64,000 nt of DNA from Utricularia gibba (lineage: Eukaryota; Streptophyta; Magnoliopsida; Lamiales; Lentibulariaceae), in the NCBI GenBank assembly GCA_002189035.1, contig NEEC01000008.1, positions 2,418,001 through 2,482,000 on the forward strand, written 5' to 3'. Of this stretch, positions 46,838 through 58,804 are shown piece by piece. Made by a program: the position numbers and the translations under genes. Under the pieces are notes generated by a model that was given only the letters and a program-made list of their open reading frames with translations, was not told where the DNA came from and did no database searches. Positions within the stretch are counted from its first letter, which is position 1. Each line of letters begins with the position of its first letter.

Positions 46838-47502
46838 CGTGAACAATGCGTAGGGTGGTGTGGTTGGCAGTGGCATTTTATGCTTGGCTCCCACCATTTG
46901 AATTGGAGCAAAGCATCAATCAGCATTACCATCGGACATGAATGTGGACGGGATCTCGGGTCAGGATGGATATTTCGAATAATAAATGGGAAAATCAGAA
47001 ATAAGGCAAGCCTCTTTTCCTTTCCTTTTATTTTATATTAAACATTTATTGAGATGAATGTTTCAGAACCGTTATACCTCCTCCCATTCATATTTTTTTT
47101 GAGTTCAATTTAATGATTTTTATTAAAAAATAATTTATTATAAAAATTCAATATAAAATTATGAATAAATATTTGAATAGATTGAACCCGGTTTAGTATA
47201 TGATTGGCATGAACATTTGTTTAGGGGTACGGTACCGGTTCTTGGAAAGAACCGTATGTTTGGTTATGGCAAACGGTCCGGTTTGAAAAAACTTGAAACG
47301 ATTTTGTCCGGTTTGCACCCCAAACGACGATTTCATGGAGCGTGGGAAGGCGACTCTTCTCAGGTATCCGAAAGCTTTCGTTTTTAGTTTGATCAAGAAG
47401 AATCCGCAATCGGACAGTGACCAAGACTTTTTCTTCCGCAGGAGGCTGGAGTAATTCGGTCGATTCCCAGATTAGTTTCGTGTTTGTCTCACTAAGGTGA
47501 AA
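46838..47502. other. Divergent promoter region, MsrB and MO25-like
   Basis: The central part is AT-rich and the leader of the MO25-like gene begins near 47400. No specific elements can be defended. Confidence 0.5.
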
Positions 47503-50100
47503 ATGTCTTTCTCGTTTTTCAAGCAATCAAGGAGTAAAACCCCTCAGGAATTAGCCAAGCTGCTGAAGGACAGTCTCTCGGCGCTCGACTCCAAGACGGT
47601 AGCCGAAGTGAAATGTCTTGAAAAGGTTGTCACTTTTTTTCGTGGTGTTTGATTCATGATGTGTTTTTTTTTTTTTTTGTTTTTGGAGGGAAGCTATCGT
47701 TGTGATCTATCTGGTCTATCAAGAGTTGTTTTTTTTGTCCTAATCTTCTTCTGAAGTTTGGGTCTTTTGAGGTATGGGACTTAGTTTTGGATCACAGATG
47801 AATGGCATTCCTCGTAATGTAGGTTATGGGATTTGAGTTTACTGATACACAGGATTTTTGAGTTTTTCATTTTTGTTGTAATTAGGTGTAAAATGATCTT
47901 TATAAAGCAAGCCATAGGAAATTCTGCACCGTGACCATATTGACCGGGAGGGCTTTTTAGCATATAAGCCATTCTTTTGAATGTAGAGTAGTTGGACTTC
48001 TTCTGTTTCTCGTTTTCTGTTATGGTATTGGTTGCTTGTCATACATGCTAATATGTTAAGGTCTAGGATACAGGCGTTAGAGGATGTAGAGAGGAATGTC
48101 GCGACAATGAGAAGTATGCTGTCTGGAGATGGTGAAGTTGAACCCAATGCTGAGATGATTTCCCAGTTAACACTTGAATTATGCAGTGAAGATCTTATCT
48201 CTCTTCTAATTCACAAGTTACCCATTCTTGGATGGGAAGTAAGTTGTTGAAATCTATTTTAAGTAGCTTGTTGGTTGCTTGGTGCCTTTGTAATTAGTGT
48301 TGCTAAAATTTGCTGCATCCTTCTGCAGGCTAGGAAAAATGTTGGCTACTGTTGGTCAATTTTGCTAAAGCAAAAGGTTGATTCAGTATTCTGTTGTGCA
48401 AAATACTTAGAGCACCACTTAGAGTTGCTTGACTTCCTTGTTGTTTGGTAAGAGCGATACCTTATGAAACATGAGTACAACATTATGGCTTCTATGCTGC
48501 AACAATAATAATAAGAATCTGCCATTCCCTGTGGGCAGCTATGATAATAAAGACATTGCTTTGACTTGTGGGCATATGCTGAGGGAGTGTATCAAAGTAC
48601 CGACTCTTGCAAGGTAAGGCCGGCATTCACATCCCTGCAGAAACACACTTTTTGAACTCGGATTTTCCAAATCATGTTTAGCAAAGAGGCATTGGTGCCA
48701 GTTTGCATATGTTTCTGTTGTAAACTGCATTTTTTGTATCAGATATATTCTGGAGTCTCCCAGCTTTGAAATCTTCTTCAAGTTTGTTCAGTTGCCTAAT
48801 TTTGATGTTGCATCTGATGCATTCTCCACATTCAAGGTCGGATTTCTTCGTTGTAGCTAATACAATCGATTGATTTGCTTTATTTCTTAGAAAATAAAAA
48901 AAGATTATGTTTTTCATTTAGCGCCTCCCCATAAAATCTTCAGGATCTACTCACTAAGCACCCGACTGAAGTTTCTGACTTTCTGAACAGGCACTACGAT
49001 GAGGTAAATCACTATCTCCATTTTTTTTATAGTTGAGGCGATGGTGAAGAAGAATTTGATAGCTAACTCATTTGAGTGCAGATTCACATCTAGATTCGAG
49101 CTAAACTCATTTGCGTATGCTAATGATAGATTTTCTACTTTATCCTGCGCTCCCAGTTTTTTCAGCAGTACGAAAAACTTTTGACCTCAATCAATTATGT
49201 CACAAGGCGACAATCATTGAAGGTTATTGTTCTATTTGACAGTCCCAATCCTCTAAATATTATCTTTACTGAATTAAGCCTCATTCGAATTTCAGCTTTT
49301 GTCCGAATTTCTTCTGGAATCCTCCAATACCAACATAATGAAACGCTATATTGCAGATATTCACAACTTGAAAGTCATGATGACGTTGCTGAAGGTAATA
49401 CTCTCTGTCTTCTTCCATTATTTTTGATTCATGTGTATTCGTGAAGGCTGATGAGATCCTTTCTTTGGTTGCAGGATTCTAGCAAAAACATCCAAATATC
49501 AGCATTCCATATTTTTAAAGTAAAAATTTGCTGGGTTTTCCTCTTCTTGCATTTTGGTTAATCGTTTATACTGATACATTACCTTGCTGAAGGTCACGAG
49601 CATTCTGAATTCAGCATCATTTTCGTTTGTTTCCATCACCATGTAATGTCATCTGCAGGTTTTTGTGGCGAATCCTAATAAACCTCATGATATAAAAGCT
49701 ATCCTAGCAAAAAATCGTGATAGGCTGTTGGACTTGCTGAGCAATCTATCTCCTGGAAAAGGTTCGTTCTTTCCATTGAAAATTGTGTTAAAACTAATAC
49801 TCAGTTCACATACCACAAGAGCGACTCAAATGAACTCATGGTTTTTCGATTTGAATCTGCGTTTTACTTGGTTCGTTCTGGATGAGTAGTCTTTTTTTCA
49901 ACTCTATCCCATTATGCTTTACGGCAAAACTGGAGCGTTAAAGAACAAGCGATAAACTTTCATCATCATCCAGCAAGCTTTGGTATTATGTTTTCTGATG
50001 TGTGGATGCAGGGGCGGAAGATGACCAATTTGAAGAAGAAAAGGAGCTACTAATAAAGGAAATAGAACACGTTTCTCGGTTGACCAACATCAAGTCCTAG
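47503..50100 (+). CDS. MO25/CAB39-like scaffold protein
   Basis: This is an eleven-exon gene with exons at about 47503-47625, 48074-48238, 48329-48447, 48539-48613, 48743-48836, 48944-49003, 49157-49222, 49296-49394, 49475-49519, 49659-49761 and 50012-50100. Together they encode 345 residues in one phase. MO25 is an armadillo-like helical scaffold that activates STE20/GCK-type kinases (LKB1-STRAD in animals, cell-polarity modules in yeast and plants). Landmarks are KTPQELAKLLKDSLSALD, LGWEARKNVGYCWSILLK, EIFFKFVQLPNFDVASDAFS, LNRHYDEFFQQYEKLL, NYVTRRQSLKLLSEFLLE and NIQISAFHIFKVFVANPNKP. Length equals the family norm. No frame break. Confidence 0.92.
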
Positions 50101-51273
50101 GTACCATTCCAGATCATGCTTGGTGATGTGTCACATTATCCATTAATCCTCTCCACGCCATTTCAATCCTAATGCCCTTTTTTTTTATTTAACTATAGAG
50201 TTTGCTCCTGTTACACAATCTTTGTGTCAGGATTTCCTTAGACTGTGAAGACACCTTGTAAACACAGTAACTTCTTCGATTCTTAGGGTTATTCTGAACA
50301 TGCTTGCCATTTATTTTTTCATAAGCATGCATTTTTATATGTACTCTAGTTGTGTAAAAGTAATGAGGACTAGAAGCAGAAGCCAAAAGCAGGTACGTTT
50401 CCCTCTCCCTTCTCAAGGCTGCAGGGATATATTTCCTTGATTCTGAATGAAAGAGCTCTGTGCTCAAACTCTTTCCACTCTTGCTTATCTGAGAATGGAT
50501 CTCAGTAGTAAATGACTGTGGACGAGCCTTTACTCATGCATTATTATGGTCCATGAACCTTAGGATTTCCGACCACCTAAGTGTAGGGTGCAGACCTGCT
50601 TAAGGGCCGTAGCTCCCCAGTTCCATCACTTCACCTGCATGCACCCTTAAATACACCTCGCACGTGCGCAGCTCTCAGGATGCTTGTAGTAGCAACCCGC
50701 TGACTCTCCCAGTTGAGATCATCACTTCTTCTCCAGGTCACTTGCAGCTGTCATAAAACATGGATCTTGTTAGAAACAAGGGAGGATGTAAGATGTTAGA
50801 ACCAAGGGTGAATTAAATATATAAATTATTCACTTAAATAAAAAAATAGCATATGTAATGCATTTTTAATTTATATATGTGAGAAAAAATTAATAGAAAA
50901 TCTTACTGATATTTTTTAGATTTAAATGGGAATAGGAGTTTTAAAATATATTTTAAAAGTTGGGGAGAGTGATAGACTATTTAAAATAAACAAATAAATA
51001 AATACACTGGGGCGGTAACGGCTAGCTATGTGATGGATGCTCCGCTCTACTGTCTGCTTGAGCTGAGCTATGGTAATGGATGGTAATAGTCAACACAGAG
51101 AAGAAGGAGGGTGGACGTGGCTCTTCTCTTCCCGTCCGTGGGTGGCGTATCTGTTATGGCCAGGCATGGGTCTCCTCCTCTTGCCGTTGGATCCTGCTGA
51201 GACCACCCCCTCATGATATTCCTTCCTCGATTTGTGCACTTGCCGGTAGGGGAATCTGGGACATTGAAGCCCC
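50101..51273. other. Intergenic region, MO25-like to BSD gene
   Basis: A GC-balanced patch at 50550-50770 includes the palindrome CGCACGTGCG but no ORF of note. The rest is AT-rich up to the BSD leader. Confidence 0.5.
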
Positions 51274-52403
51274 ATGGATTTCTTGAAAACAGTTTTATCG
51301 GGGACCTCGCCCCTTCGTCTCCCAGTTCTTCACCTCCAGATTCCGATCCCGAAGATTCCGCATCCTCGTGGACGTTTGGGTCCAGTCTCATGCAATCTAT
51401 AGCTTCAAAGTCGGAATCTTTGCTTGGAAACTACTACAGAGATATCCAAGAATTCACCTCCGGTTTGAAGGATGAGAGTTTGGTTATTCGTGAAGCCGCA
51501 AGCCGAGCGTTGAGGTACTTCCCTGCCCGGCTGGATTCCGGGGCCGCCATCGCACAGGAATCGCTGGAAGCGGTGGGTCAGTCTATTGATATCGTTGCGG
51601 AATTGATTGGTAAGGAGATGAATCTTGCGAGAGGGAACGGGTATTCGAGAAGCGGCGGTGATGCTAAGTTGAACGTGATTGGTAGGCCGTATAGTAGGTT
51701 GGAGGCGGTGATTAGCGGGTTGCAGGGGGACGCTTCTACGTACTGTGATGAAATTGACGACAGTAGTAGTTTCAGTGACTGGAAATTGGAGTTCAGGATC
51801 GAGGGGAAAAGCGAAGAGATAGATAGGCTATTGAAGGAAAATGGGGTGATCAGAGAGATTCATGATGAAATTGTTCCCCAGAGAGTCGATGATCAGACAT
51901 TCTGGTGTCGGTACTTCTATCGGGTAGAAATGGCTGTTAAAGCTGAAGAAACCAGGGCATCCATAGTAAAGCGTGCTATTTCAGGAGATGCAGATGAGGA
52001 TTTCAGCTGGGATTTTGATGATGATACTGAACCTGCCGATGGTGGTAATGTTGATAGTCCCACTGAGGCGGCGGAGGAAGAAAAAGAAGCATTGAAATCT
52101 CAGATGAAGGCCGATCCTCAGGCTGATGAAGTGAACCCAGGGGGCAGATCATCATGTAGCGAGAAAGAAGGATCGGATGGAAAGCTTGGAAGCGATATTT
52201 CCATTATTTGGAGCCAAAAAACTCCTCATGCTGAGGATGACATGGGGTGGGATGAGATTGAGCATATCCCTAGCGGTGAACAGAACAAACCAGAGAGCCA
52301 CCGGAAATCTGCACAGGAAGATGAAGGCCTGACCCACTGGGGAGGAGAGGATGAGGATGAGGATGAGGATGAGGATGAGGATGAGAATGATCCCGCCAAG
52401 TAG
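51274..52403 (+). CDS. BSD-domain protein, one apparent frameshift near the start
   Basis: This is an intronless gene of about 376 residues with a BSD domain (FSDWKLEFRIEGKSEEIDRL through DDQTFWCRYFYRVEMAVKAE), where the FW pair is diagnostic. Plant members are soluble proteins of unclear function; BSD domains occur in TFIIH p62 and synapse-associated proteins. I choose ATG 51274 (MDFLKTVLSG) because it is the family-like N-terminus. The frame then slips at the CCCC run 51310-51313, and one more C leads into SSPSSSPPDSDPEDSASSW. Without that, the only in-frame start is an unconvincing upstream Met. The tail is very acidic and ends in a Glu-Asp run. Confidence 0.82.
52347..52385 (+). repeat. 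In-frame GAGGAT microsatellite coding for Glu-Asp
   Basis: This is a hexanucleotide repeat inside the BSD gene that encodes alternating Glu and Asp just before the stop codon. Length variation here would change only the acidic tail. Confidence 0.8.
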
Positions 52404-53348
52404 CGATACTGATACAAAGAATCACATTGTTGGTTTCCTCTTTGTACACATGCAAAATCATTGTTCCTTTGGAATCACATATGAAATAATAACCTTTCAC
52501 TGTATCCTGCCTGTGCGTGCCCTCTTGCTTCCTGTGTGAAAAGAGCATTTATTTATCCATCGTCAAACACATGGTCGGCGCTTCATCGGAGACGGTGCCC
52601 TTTTACTTCCTGCCCTGGAGCCAACGGAAAGTCATTCCCAGTTTCTTCTTCTTTGGATCAACCATCCACATCTCCAGTTAGTTTGTGTGGTGCTGCACTG
52701 TACGGATCCCTCACCTTCATGTCCTTAATGCAATATAACCTTTTTTTAAAATAGAATTAAATCCATTTATAATTCTTTTTCTTTCGAATTTTAATTTATA
52801 TAAAATGAGAAATCTCGTGTGAAAAAAATGCGAGAATTCTAAGTAACTAAAGAGCATACATAGTGATTTAAAGAGGCGCTTTAATTTTTGAAAGAGAAGG
52901 TGATGTTGCAGCATGAAAAGGATAGTCGGTGTTTAGTGTTTCCAGAAAGAAAGAAAAGGATGTAGACTGTAGAGTCGGTGCGAAACTAACTCCACACTTA
53001 ACCATGGTTAGACCATTCACCAGGGTTCATGCATATAAGTCCCGGGACTCAGCTAAAGCAAGGGACGTTATCTAACTTTGTTTTCTCGTGGAGAAGAGGA
53101 AGTAGAAGAGGAGGCCTTGGTTGAGTTTACAGCAGTGCGAGCTCCCCATTCCTTGTTTGTGGAGTGTGTTTCGTCTGAGGTAACTTTAATTCCTTGTCTG
53201 GCTTCTGTTTCTTTAGAAGGGAGGGACTAGGAAAGCGTTTTTGTAGATTGTTGTTTTTGAGCCTGTATCTGGGTGGCTGAGTTCTTGTCTTTTTTCAGAT
53301 CTATCCCTTCATCCTCGTCTCTGGCTTGATTCTTCGCCTGCTTCCGCA
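52404..53348. other. Intergenic region with likely 5'UTR intron of the HIPP gene
   Basis: A donor near 53179 (GAG-GTAACT) and an acceptor near 53299 (TTTTTTCAG) fall just before the HIPP ATG, suggesting a leader intron. No other feature is seen. Confidence 0.45.
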
Positions 53349-54681
53349 ATGAGTAGAGACGACTGCTCGAAGATCCAGGTGCCCCACCGACGTTCTCTCT
53401 TTTCTTTTCTTTTCTTTCACTGTCTCTCCTTGCAGGCGTAGCGTTTAAAAATTTTGTATTTTGATTTCGATTCTGATTCCCTCGGTGTGGGAAAATGGTA
53501 GCTTTAGCTTACCCTGTCTAAGTAAAATTCTTGTCCGCAACTGCAGACGTGTGTCCTCAAAGTCAATATTCACTGCGAAGGCTGTCGTAAAAAAGTGAAG
53601 AAGATATTGCACAAGATTGATGGTATGCTTCCTCTTTGGCAACCCTGTGCTTTTGGAGCTGTGGATTTTGTTTAATTCTTCTTTGAATCGCTTTGTTTCG
53701 TGTTCGCAGGTGTTTGCAACACTGTCATAGACACCGAGTCGGGGAAGGTGACAGTTTCGGGCGCGGTTGATCCGGCGACGCTTATTCAGAAGCTTAACAA
53801 GAAGGGTAAATATGCGCAGCTCTGGGGAGGAACGAAGCTTCTGGGAAGCAACAATCTGATGAATAATCAGATGAAGAATGGGAATTTAAACAAGGGGGAT
53901 GCAAAGATTGAGGCTTTGAAGGGACAGGGTAATACGCAGCCTAAGATTGTGGTTCCTAAGTCTTTGAACCCACAAATTCAGCAGCTGAAGGGGTTCCAGA
54001 ATCTCATAAATCAAAAAAATGTGAACGCGAAGGGTCAGAAATCGCCCGTGTTGCAAGAGGAAAGATTGAGTGAAGATGATTCTGAATCGGATGATTATGA
54101 GGACGATGACGATGGCGAGGAATATGATGAGGATGACGAGGAGGAGGAGGAAGAGGATCCTCCGTTGAATAAAACGAGGCCCATGCTTGGAAATCCTCAG
54201 CAGATGGCAATGATGATGAGCAAAATGTTGAATGCGCAGAAGGGGGAGAAGGGCGCCGACACCGGTACCGGAAATAAAGGAGGCGCCGGTCTCGGGGTGG
54301 TGGTATGGGGAATAAAAATGGTGGTAACGGCAATGGAATCCGGGAAGATAACGGCGGCGCTGGTGGTGGGCCTTTCAACATGAACAATTTCATTAGTAAC
54401 AGGTTGAAGAAAGATGGGCCGAACGTGAGTGCTGGCATGCCCCACCCGCTGGCCAGGCCACCCGGCGCCCCGGGAATCCGTACCATCAGCCGCCCCAGCT
54501 GCAGCAACAACAATACGCGGCGATGATGATGAACCAGCCAAGGGCGTATGGCAACGAGGGATTTCAGCCGACGGTATACGGCCGGCCTCCACCTGGCGTT
54601 AGCTACATGCCACCCATGACCGCCGATTATCACTACGACATGTTCAGCGACGAAAACACTCAGAGCTGCACCGTGATGTGA
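53349..54681 (+). CDS. Heavy-metal-associated isoprenylated plant protein (HIPP), two apparent frameshifts
   Basis: HIPPs are plant metallochaperone-like proteins with an HMA domain and a prenylation site. Exons 53349-53378, 53547-53622 and 53710-54681 give about 359 residues. The HMA core is [20 protein letters not shown], with the metal-binding Cys pair in HCEGC. A Lys/Asn-rich linker and a very acidic run ([20 protein letters not shown]) follow, then a Gly/Asn-rich and Pro-rich tail ([20 protein letters not shown]). The protein ends CTVM, a CaaX box for farnesylation and membrane attachment. Frame is lost twice, at GGGG 54294-54297 and at the CCCC-GGG stretch 54468-54474. One base added at each gives a single open frame down to the CaaX box, strong evidence that both are sequence faults. 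Confidence 0.88.
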
Positions 54682-55636
54682 TACCAGACCCGCCAGTCGG
54701 AGATTTTTCTTGTTTAAAAAATACCAAAACAGTGGCTTTCACTTTTACTCGCGCTCCGTAGTTCTGGAAAAGAGATACCTCCTCCATACACTCATGAGGT
54801 TTATACAGAAACCCGTATAGTTACAGAAAAGAAAGAAACTTATCAGACCATTTTTCTTACAACTGAAGTGCAAGGTTGGGGCAGCCACCAGGACGATGAA
54901 GCCACAGAGGCTCTGTGGCAGCTCCCCACGCCCTTGATTCAGCGCAAAGCAATTAGTTACTCGTTACATCTTCTGCCTGTGTCGTCTCTCTTGACTCATA
55001 ATCTGCCTCTGGAAGGAAGGCGATGGGGACATTGTCGCCGGCGGGGTCAACTGCACAACGCGGTTTCGGTGGCCGCATCGGAAAAATGAATGCAACGTGG
55101 GATTTAATCCTTCCCGGTCCCAAGCTCCAGAGGAGCACCCCCCACAGCCACACCCCTCATAATCATCCATCATCTGCCCTGTCTTCAATTATTCATACAG
55201 CTGCATTTTTTTTTCTTTAAACAACGTGCCGACAACACAAAATAAAAATAAAAATAAAAATAAAAATTAGAATAACAAGCAGAGGAGGAACCATCTTTTC
55301 TTTTTTAAATAATAATAATAATCACATATGTATTTTTAATATAACTCTTAATTATTCACATCGTGCTTTGTTTTATTTATATTCAATGTATAATATAAAT
55401 TATATGTATAAAAATTATTTTCGGGTGAACCCAAATTATTGATGATATATCGTGATTGAATCGTTTTTAATCGCAAATCATTCATGTAAACTATTCATGG
55501 TTTTTTTGGTCATTCAAAACACAAATGAAAACTAGATTTCACATGTACATGCGTTATGTGCAAGAGAACAAGGTCTTTTGTTCATGTTTCTGTCTCAGCT
55601 CATAAGCAAGCAATGGAAGGAACAGCATTAGGTGTT
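54682..55636. other. Convergent 3' region of HIPP and AGPase genes
   Basis: This includes a possible small Cys-rich gene on the minus strand (54953-55188, own entry) and AT-rich DNA at 55200-55600 with AAAAT repeats near 55235. Confidence 0.5.
54953..55188 (-). CDS. Possible small Cys-rich protein, very uncertain
   Basis: Two overlapping minus-strand frames lie in a GC-richer patch. The first begins MKTGQMMDDYEGCGCGGCSS. The second ends DNVPIAFLPEADYESRE and then TTQAEDVTSN with TAA. One added G in the GGG run near 55110 would join them as MMDDYEGCGCGGCSSGAWDR followed by the second tail, the same direction of shift seen in the confirmed cases. I do not recognise a family, there is no clear TATA box, and 3'UTR sequence is an alternative explanation. 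Confidence 0.22.
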
Positions 55637-58413
55637 TTAGATCACAGATCCATCTTTTATGGTAGAGTTTTTCAGTACTACTGTAACTCCTGATCTGATG
55701 TAGAATCCCTCTGAAGATCTATCAGCCTCTTGTACTCCCTGAAACAGAAGAAACTTTAATGCTCTGTGGAATGTCAACCTCTCCTTTTTGTGTCACTAAT
55801 GGTAGGTACCTCTGCGTTCTGGATGACAACGTTTCTACCAATTCTTGCATTCTTGTCAATAATGCAGCCCCTGCACACACAAGTTCAGAGAAAGTGATGA
55901 TTCTTCTATGGAAAAACCATCCTAGAAGAAGCTGTATTTGTGGTGGTATCTACTTGATTCTCGAGTTCTCTCCGATCCCGAGAGGGACCTTTCCCTTGGC
56001 CAGGTTGAAGGCAATTTCGGAATCAGTTTCATAAAAGTCAGCTCCCAGCATTACTGTGTCCTGCAAGTATTACCAAACAATTTTTAACATGAGTGTCTTT
56101 GGATGTGAGGATGGTTCCATGGTTGGAGATGCTTGGATACAGAAATGGGACCTGCAAATGCACGTTAGAGTTGATCCTTGATCGGATGCCAACCACGCTG
56201 TGCTCGATGAAGCAGTTTGTAAGAAAACTTCCATGAGATATGATGGAATCAACTATCTACAACATGTGATTGTAAACAAGATAAAAAGGGGATCTATCTC
56301 CACATACAATGGATGGATTCTTTAGTATGTACCTTGCTGCTATCAATATTGGAGGGTGGCAAATTTCTCCTTGAAGTGTAAATGGGCTTTGTTGCATCGT
56401 AGAAACTGAATCTTGGTGGCTGAAAATAAACCCTCTAGGCTCAGATGTTGATAAAGAATGAAGAAACTAGTTGGGCAGGAGAGAGCATCTTACATGCTCA
56501 GTAAGGGCTAGATTTGCTTCAAAAAATGATCGAATGGTTCCGATATCTTCCCAGTAATCATTGAACAAATAAGCCTACAGAAGAACTCATATTAACAGCA
56601 TCAGAAACACCTTTGAGAAGTACTCTCATGCGGGTACCTTGATGAAGAACTCTTTAGCAGATGCAGGGATGATTTCTGATCCAAAATCATTGGCCGTTGG
56701 AAAACGCCATCTAGATAGCCAGAAATGGCGATACTTACATTCAATGTGAACTTTGTTGGAGGTTGCAACAGATGTTACCTTAGAAGGTTTAGAAGTATGT
56801 CCTTCTTGAAAACATAAACTCCCATTGAAGCAATGTAGGGCTTCTTCTTTGCTTCCTCCTTGGAAAGTCCCAAAACAGTTGTATCAACGGCCTGAAGTAA
56901 GATAAAGAAACATTCACTGTGAGATATCATATGACAAGTTTGAGGAAATTGTGTTAGGCGCTAAATGTACCATTGCTTTCAAATCATTCCCCTTTGGCTT
57001 TTCACTGAAGGAGAGGACTCTTCCGATGTCATTAATCTTCATTAGACCAAAATCCGAGGCTCGACTATCATCAAAAAGGGATTATTCAACGTGAAACCAA
57101 CCTCACTGTCATACACTGAGCTGATAGCCTTTTACTGGGATGAAAATGTAGAAACAAGTATATTTTACCTTTCATCTATTGGTAAACTTGAAATAGTAAT
57201 ATCCGCTCCACTTTGTCTGTGATCCTAAAGAACAAGTTGCCATTAAATACCAAATTAATAGTGATCTTATCTGATATCAGATTTGACATAGAACAAGCCA
57301 GTAAATGCTCAATTACCTGAACAAAGTCCATGTAGTCCATTCTATATAAGTGATCACCAGAGAGAATCAAAATATCTTCAATATATTTACTTCTTGGATC
57401 CTATATGTCATGAAACTGGAATCAAATCTCACCAAGATTAGCATATTAATTATTTCATTTTCATCCTTACCTCAAAAAGCCAGTGAAACTGCCTTACCGC
57501 ATCCGCAGTACCCTGAAACCAGTTTTTACCTTCTTCTCCTGGAGTCTGAGTGGCTGCTAACACCTATGATACAAAAGGAAGTTGAGTTTTAGCCATGCAC
57601 TCCAATAAAATGGTGCATCATGGTCTTTTCTAAAACCAATATGAAATGCTCCTTGTAGCTTTACTACTAACCTCAACGAACCCATCTCCAAAAGTAACCC
57701 CACCTCCAAAATTGTAAGCTCTTGCAAGATGCCTATTCAGGGATGCAGAGTTGAACTGAGTGAGAATGTATACTTTGTTGATTCCACTATTTATGCAGTT
57801 GCTCATTGGCACATCTATCAGCCTGTATGCTCCTCCTATTGGGACCTGAAACAAATTGTGTTCAGATTGTGCATAAACCACAAACCTATAACTCTTCCAG
57901 CGTTCTATATTACAAAAATGTGAACTCACAGCGGGCTTTGCACGACGTTTTGTTAGAGGGAATAGGCGGGTTCCAGCCCCTCCTCCAAGTATAATTGCCG
58001 CTACTGTTCTTGAATCATTTTTTTCCAACTCCAAATCACTCACCTGCATATAGCAAGAAGCATGAAAACTTTATTAGGCACTAAAGATAACGTAAACCGA
58101 AGACTTAAAAAAAACATCGATCAATTCATCGACGAAATAGAGACTCAAATCGGGTACAATAGAAGCTCACCTCGGTCTCACCTGCGAAATCAGTGGTAAG
58201 GATCATCCGGCATACGAGGCTCTTTCTGTCCCCAACAATCCCGCAACCGTGGCCACCATGCTGCTTAATCTTAACCGTAAGCTTCTTCCCCATGAATTCG
58301 CCATTGCAGAAGTTGACACAAGTGGCGTGTCCTCTCTGGTGCCATGATCTGGAAGTGACGGTTAACTGGCACCCGCTGGAGAAGAAAACTCCGGCTTCGG
58401 CAAAGGACGCCAT
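55637..58413 (-). CDS. APL1: Glucose-1-phosphate adenylyltransferase (ADP-glucose pyrophosphorylase) large subunit, APL1-like
   Basis: This plastid enzyme makes ADP-glucose, the committed step of starch synthesis; the large subunit mainly tunes allosteric control. Fifteen exons from 58413 to 55637 keep perfect phase and give 528 residues. An N-terminal stretch of about 80 residues ([15 protein letters not shown]...) acts as plastid transit peptide. Catalytic landmarks are [83 protein letters not shown] and [21 protein letters not shown] beta-helix C-terminus ends [20 protein letters not shown]. The sequence is closer to APL1 than to APL2-4 or the small subunit. The gene is intact. Confidence 0.94.
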
Positions 58414-58804
58414 AGATGGAAGTTGAAGGCTGTGGCGAAGATTGCGATTTAGCTGCTGCTGCTGCTGCTGCTGCTGACGAGCGAAGAAGCCATGGGACGC
58501 ATGCGATTGGTCACTTAATTCCCATTATCCAAATCTATTCACGTCCACCGATTATTTATATTTTCATTTCCATTTTTTCAATTATAATTAATCATATATT
58601 TAAATTATAGTCAAAAAATTAAATTCATCCGATTTCCATTTTTAAACTTTTTTGACGGGCATCAAGTTCAGAATCATCTAATTTTGGAAACATTGCAAAA
58701 TGGTGCATGGATTTTTCAGAGACGGCGGCGATGGGCGGATGCTGCTCGGAGGCTTGGGACATTAGATGCTTCTTCTGAGAGGTTCGCCGTACGGGTCCAC
58801 TGCA
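58414..58804. other. Short intergenic region, AGPase leader and WNK 3' flank
   Basis: This contains the trinucleotide run 58452-58476 in the presumed AGPase leader and otherwise AT-rich DNA. Confidence 0.55.
58452..58476. repeat. GCT trinucleotide microsatellite in the AGPase 5' leader
   Basis: Eight GCT units (AGC on the transcribed strand) lie about 40-60 bases upstream of the AGPase ATG. Confidence 0.85.

Noticed and set aside
2755-54681. Calling the frame-broken genes pseudogenes
   Set aside because: All breaks are single deletions at G/C runs. Conserved catalytic and terminal motifs persist on both sides, and introns and splice sites are intact.
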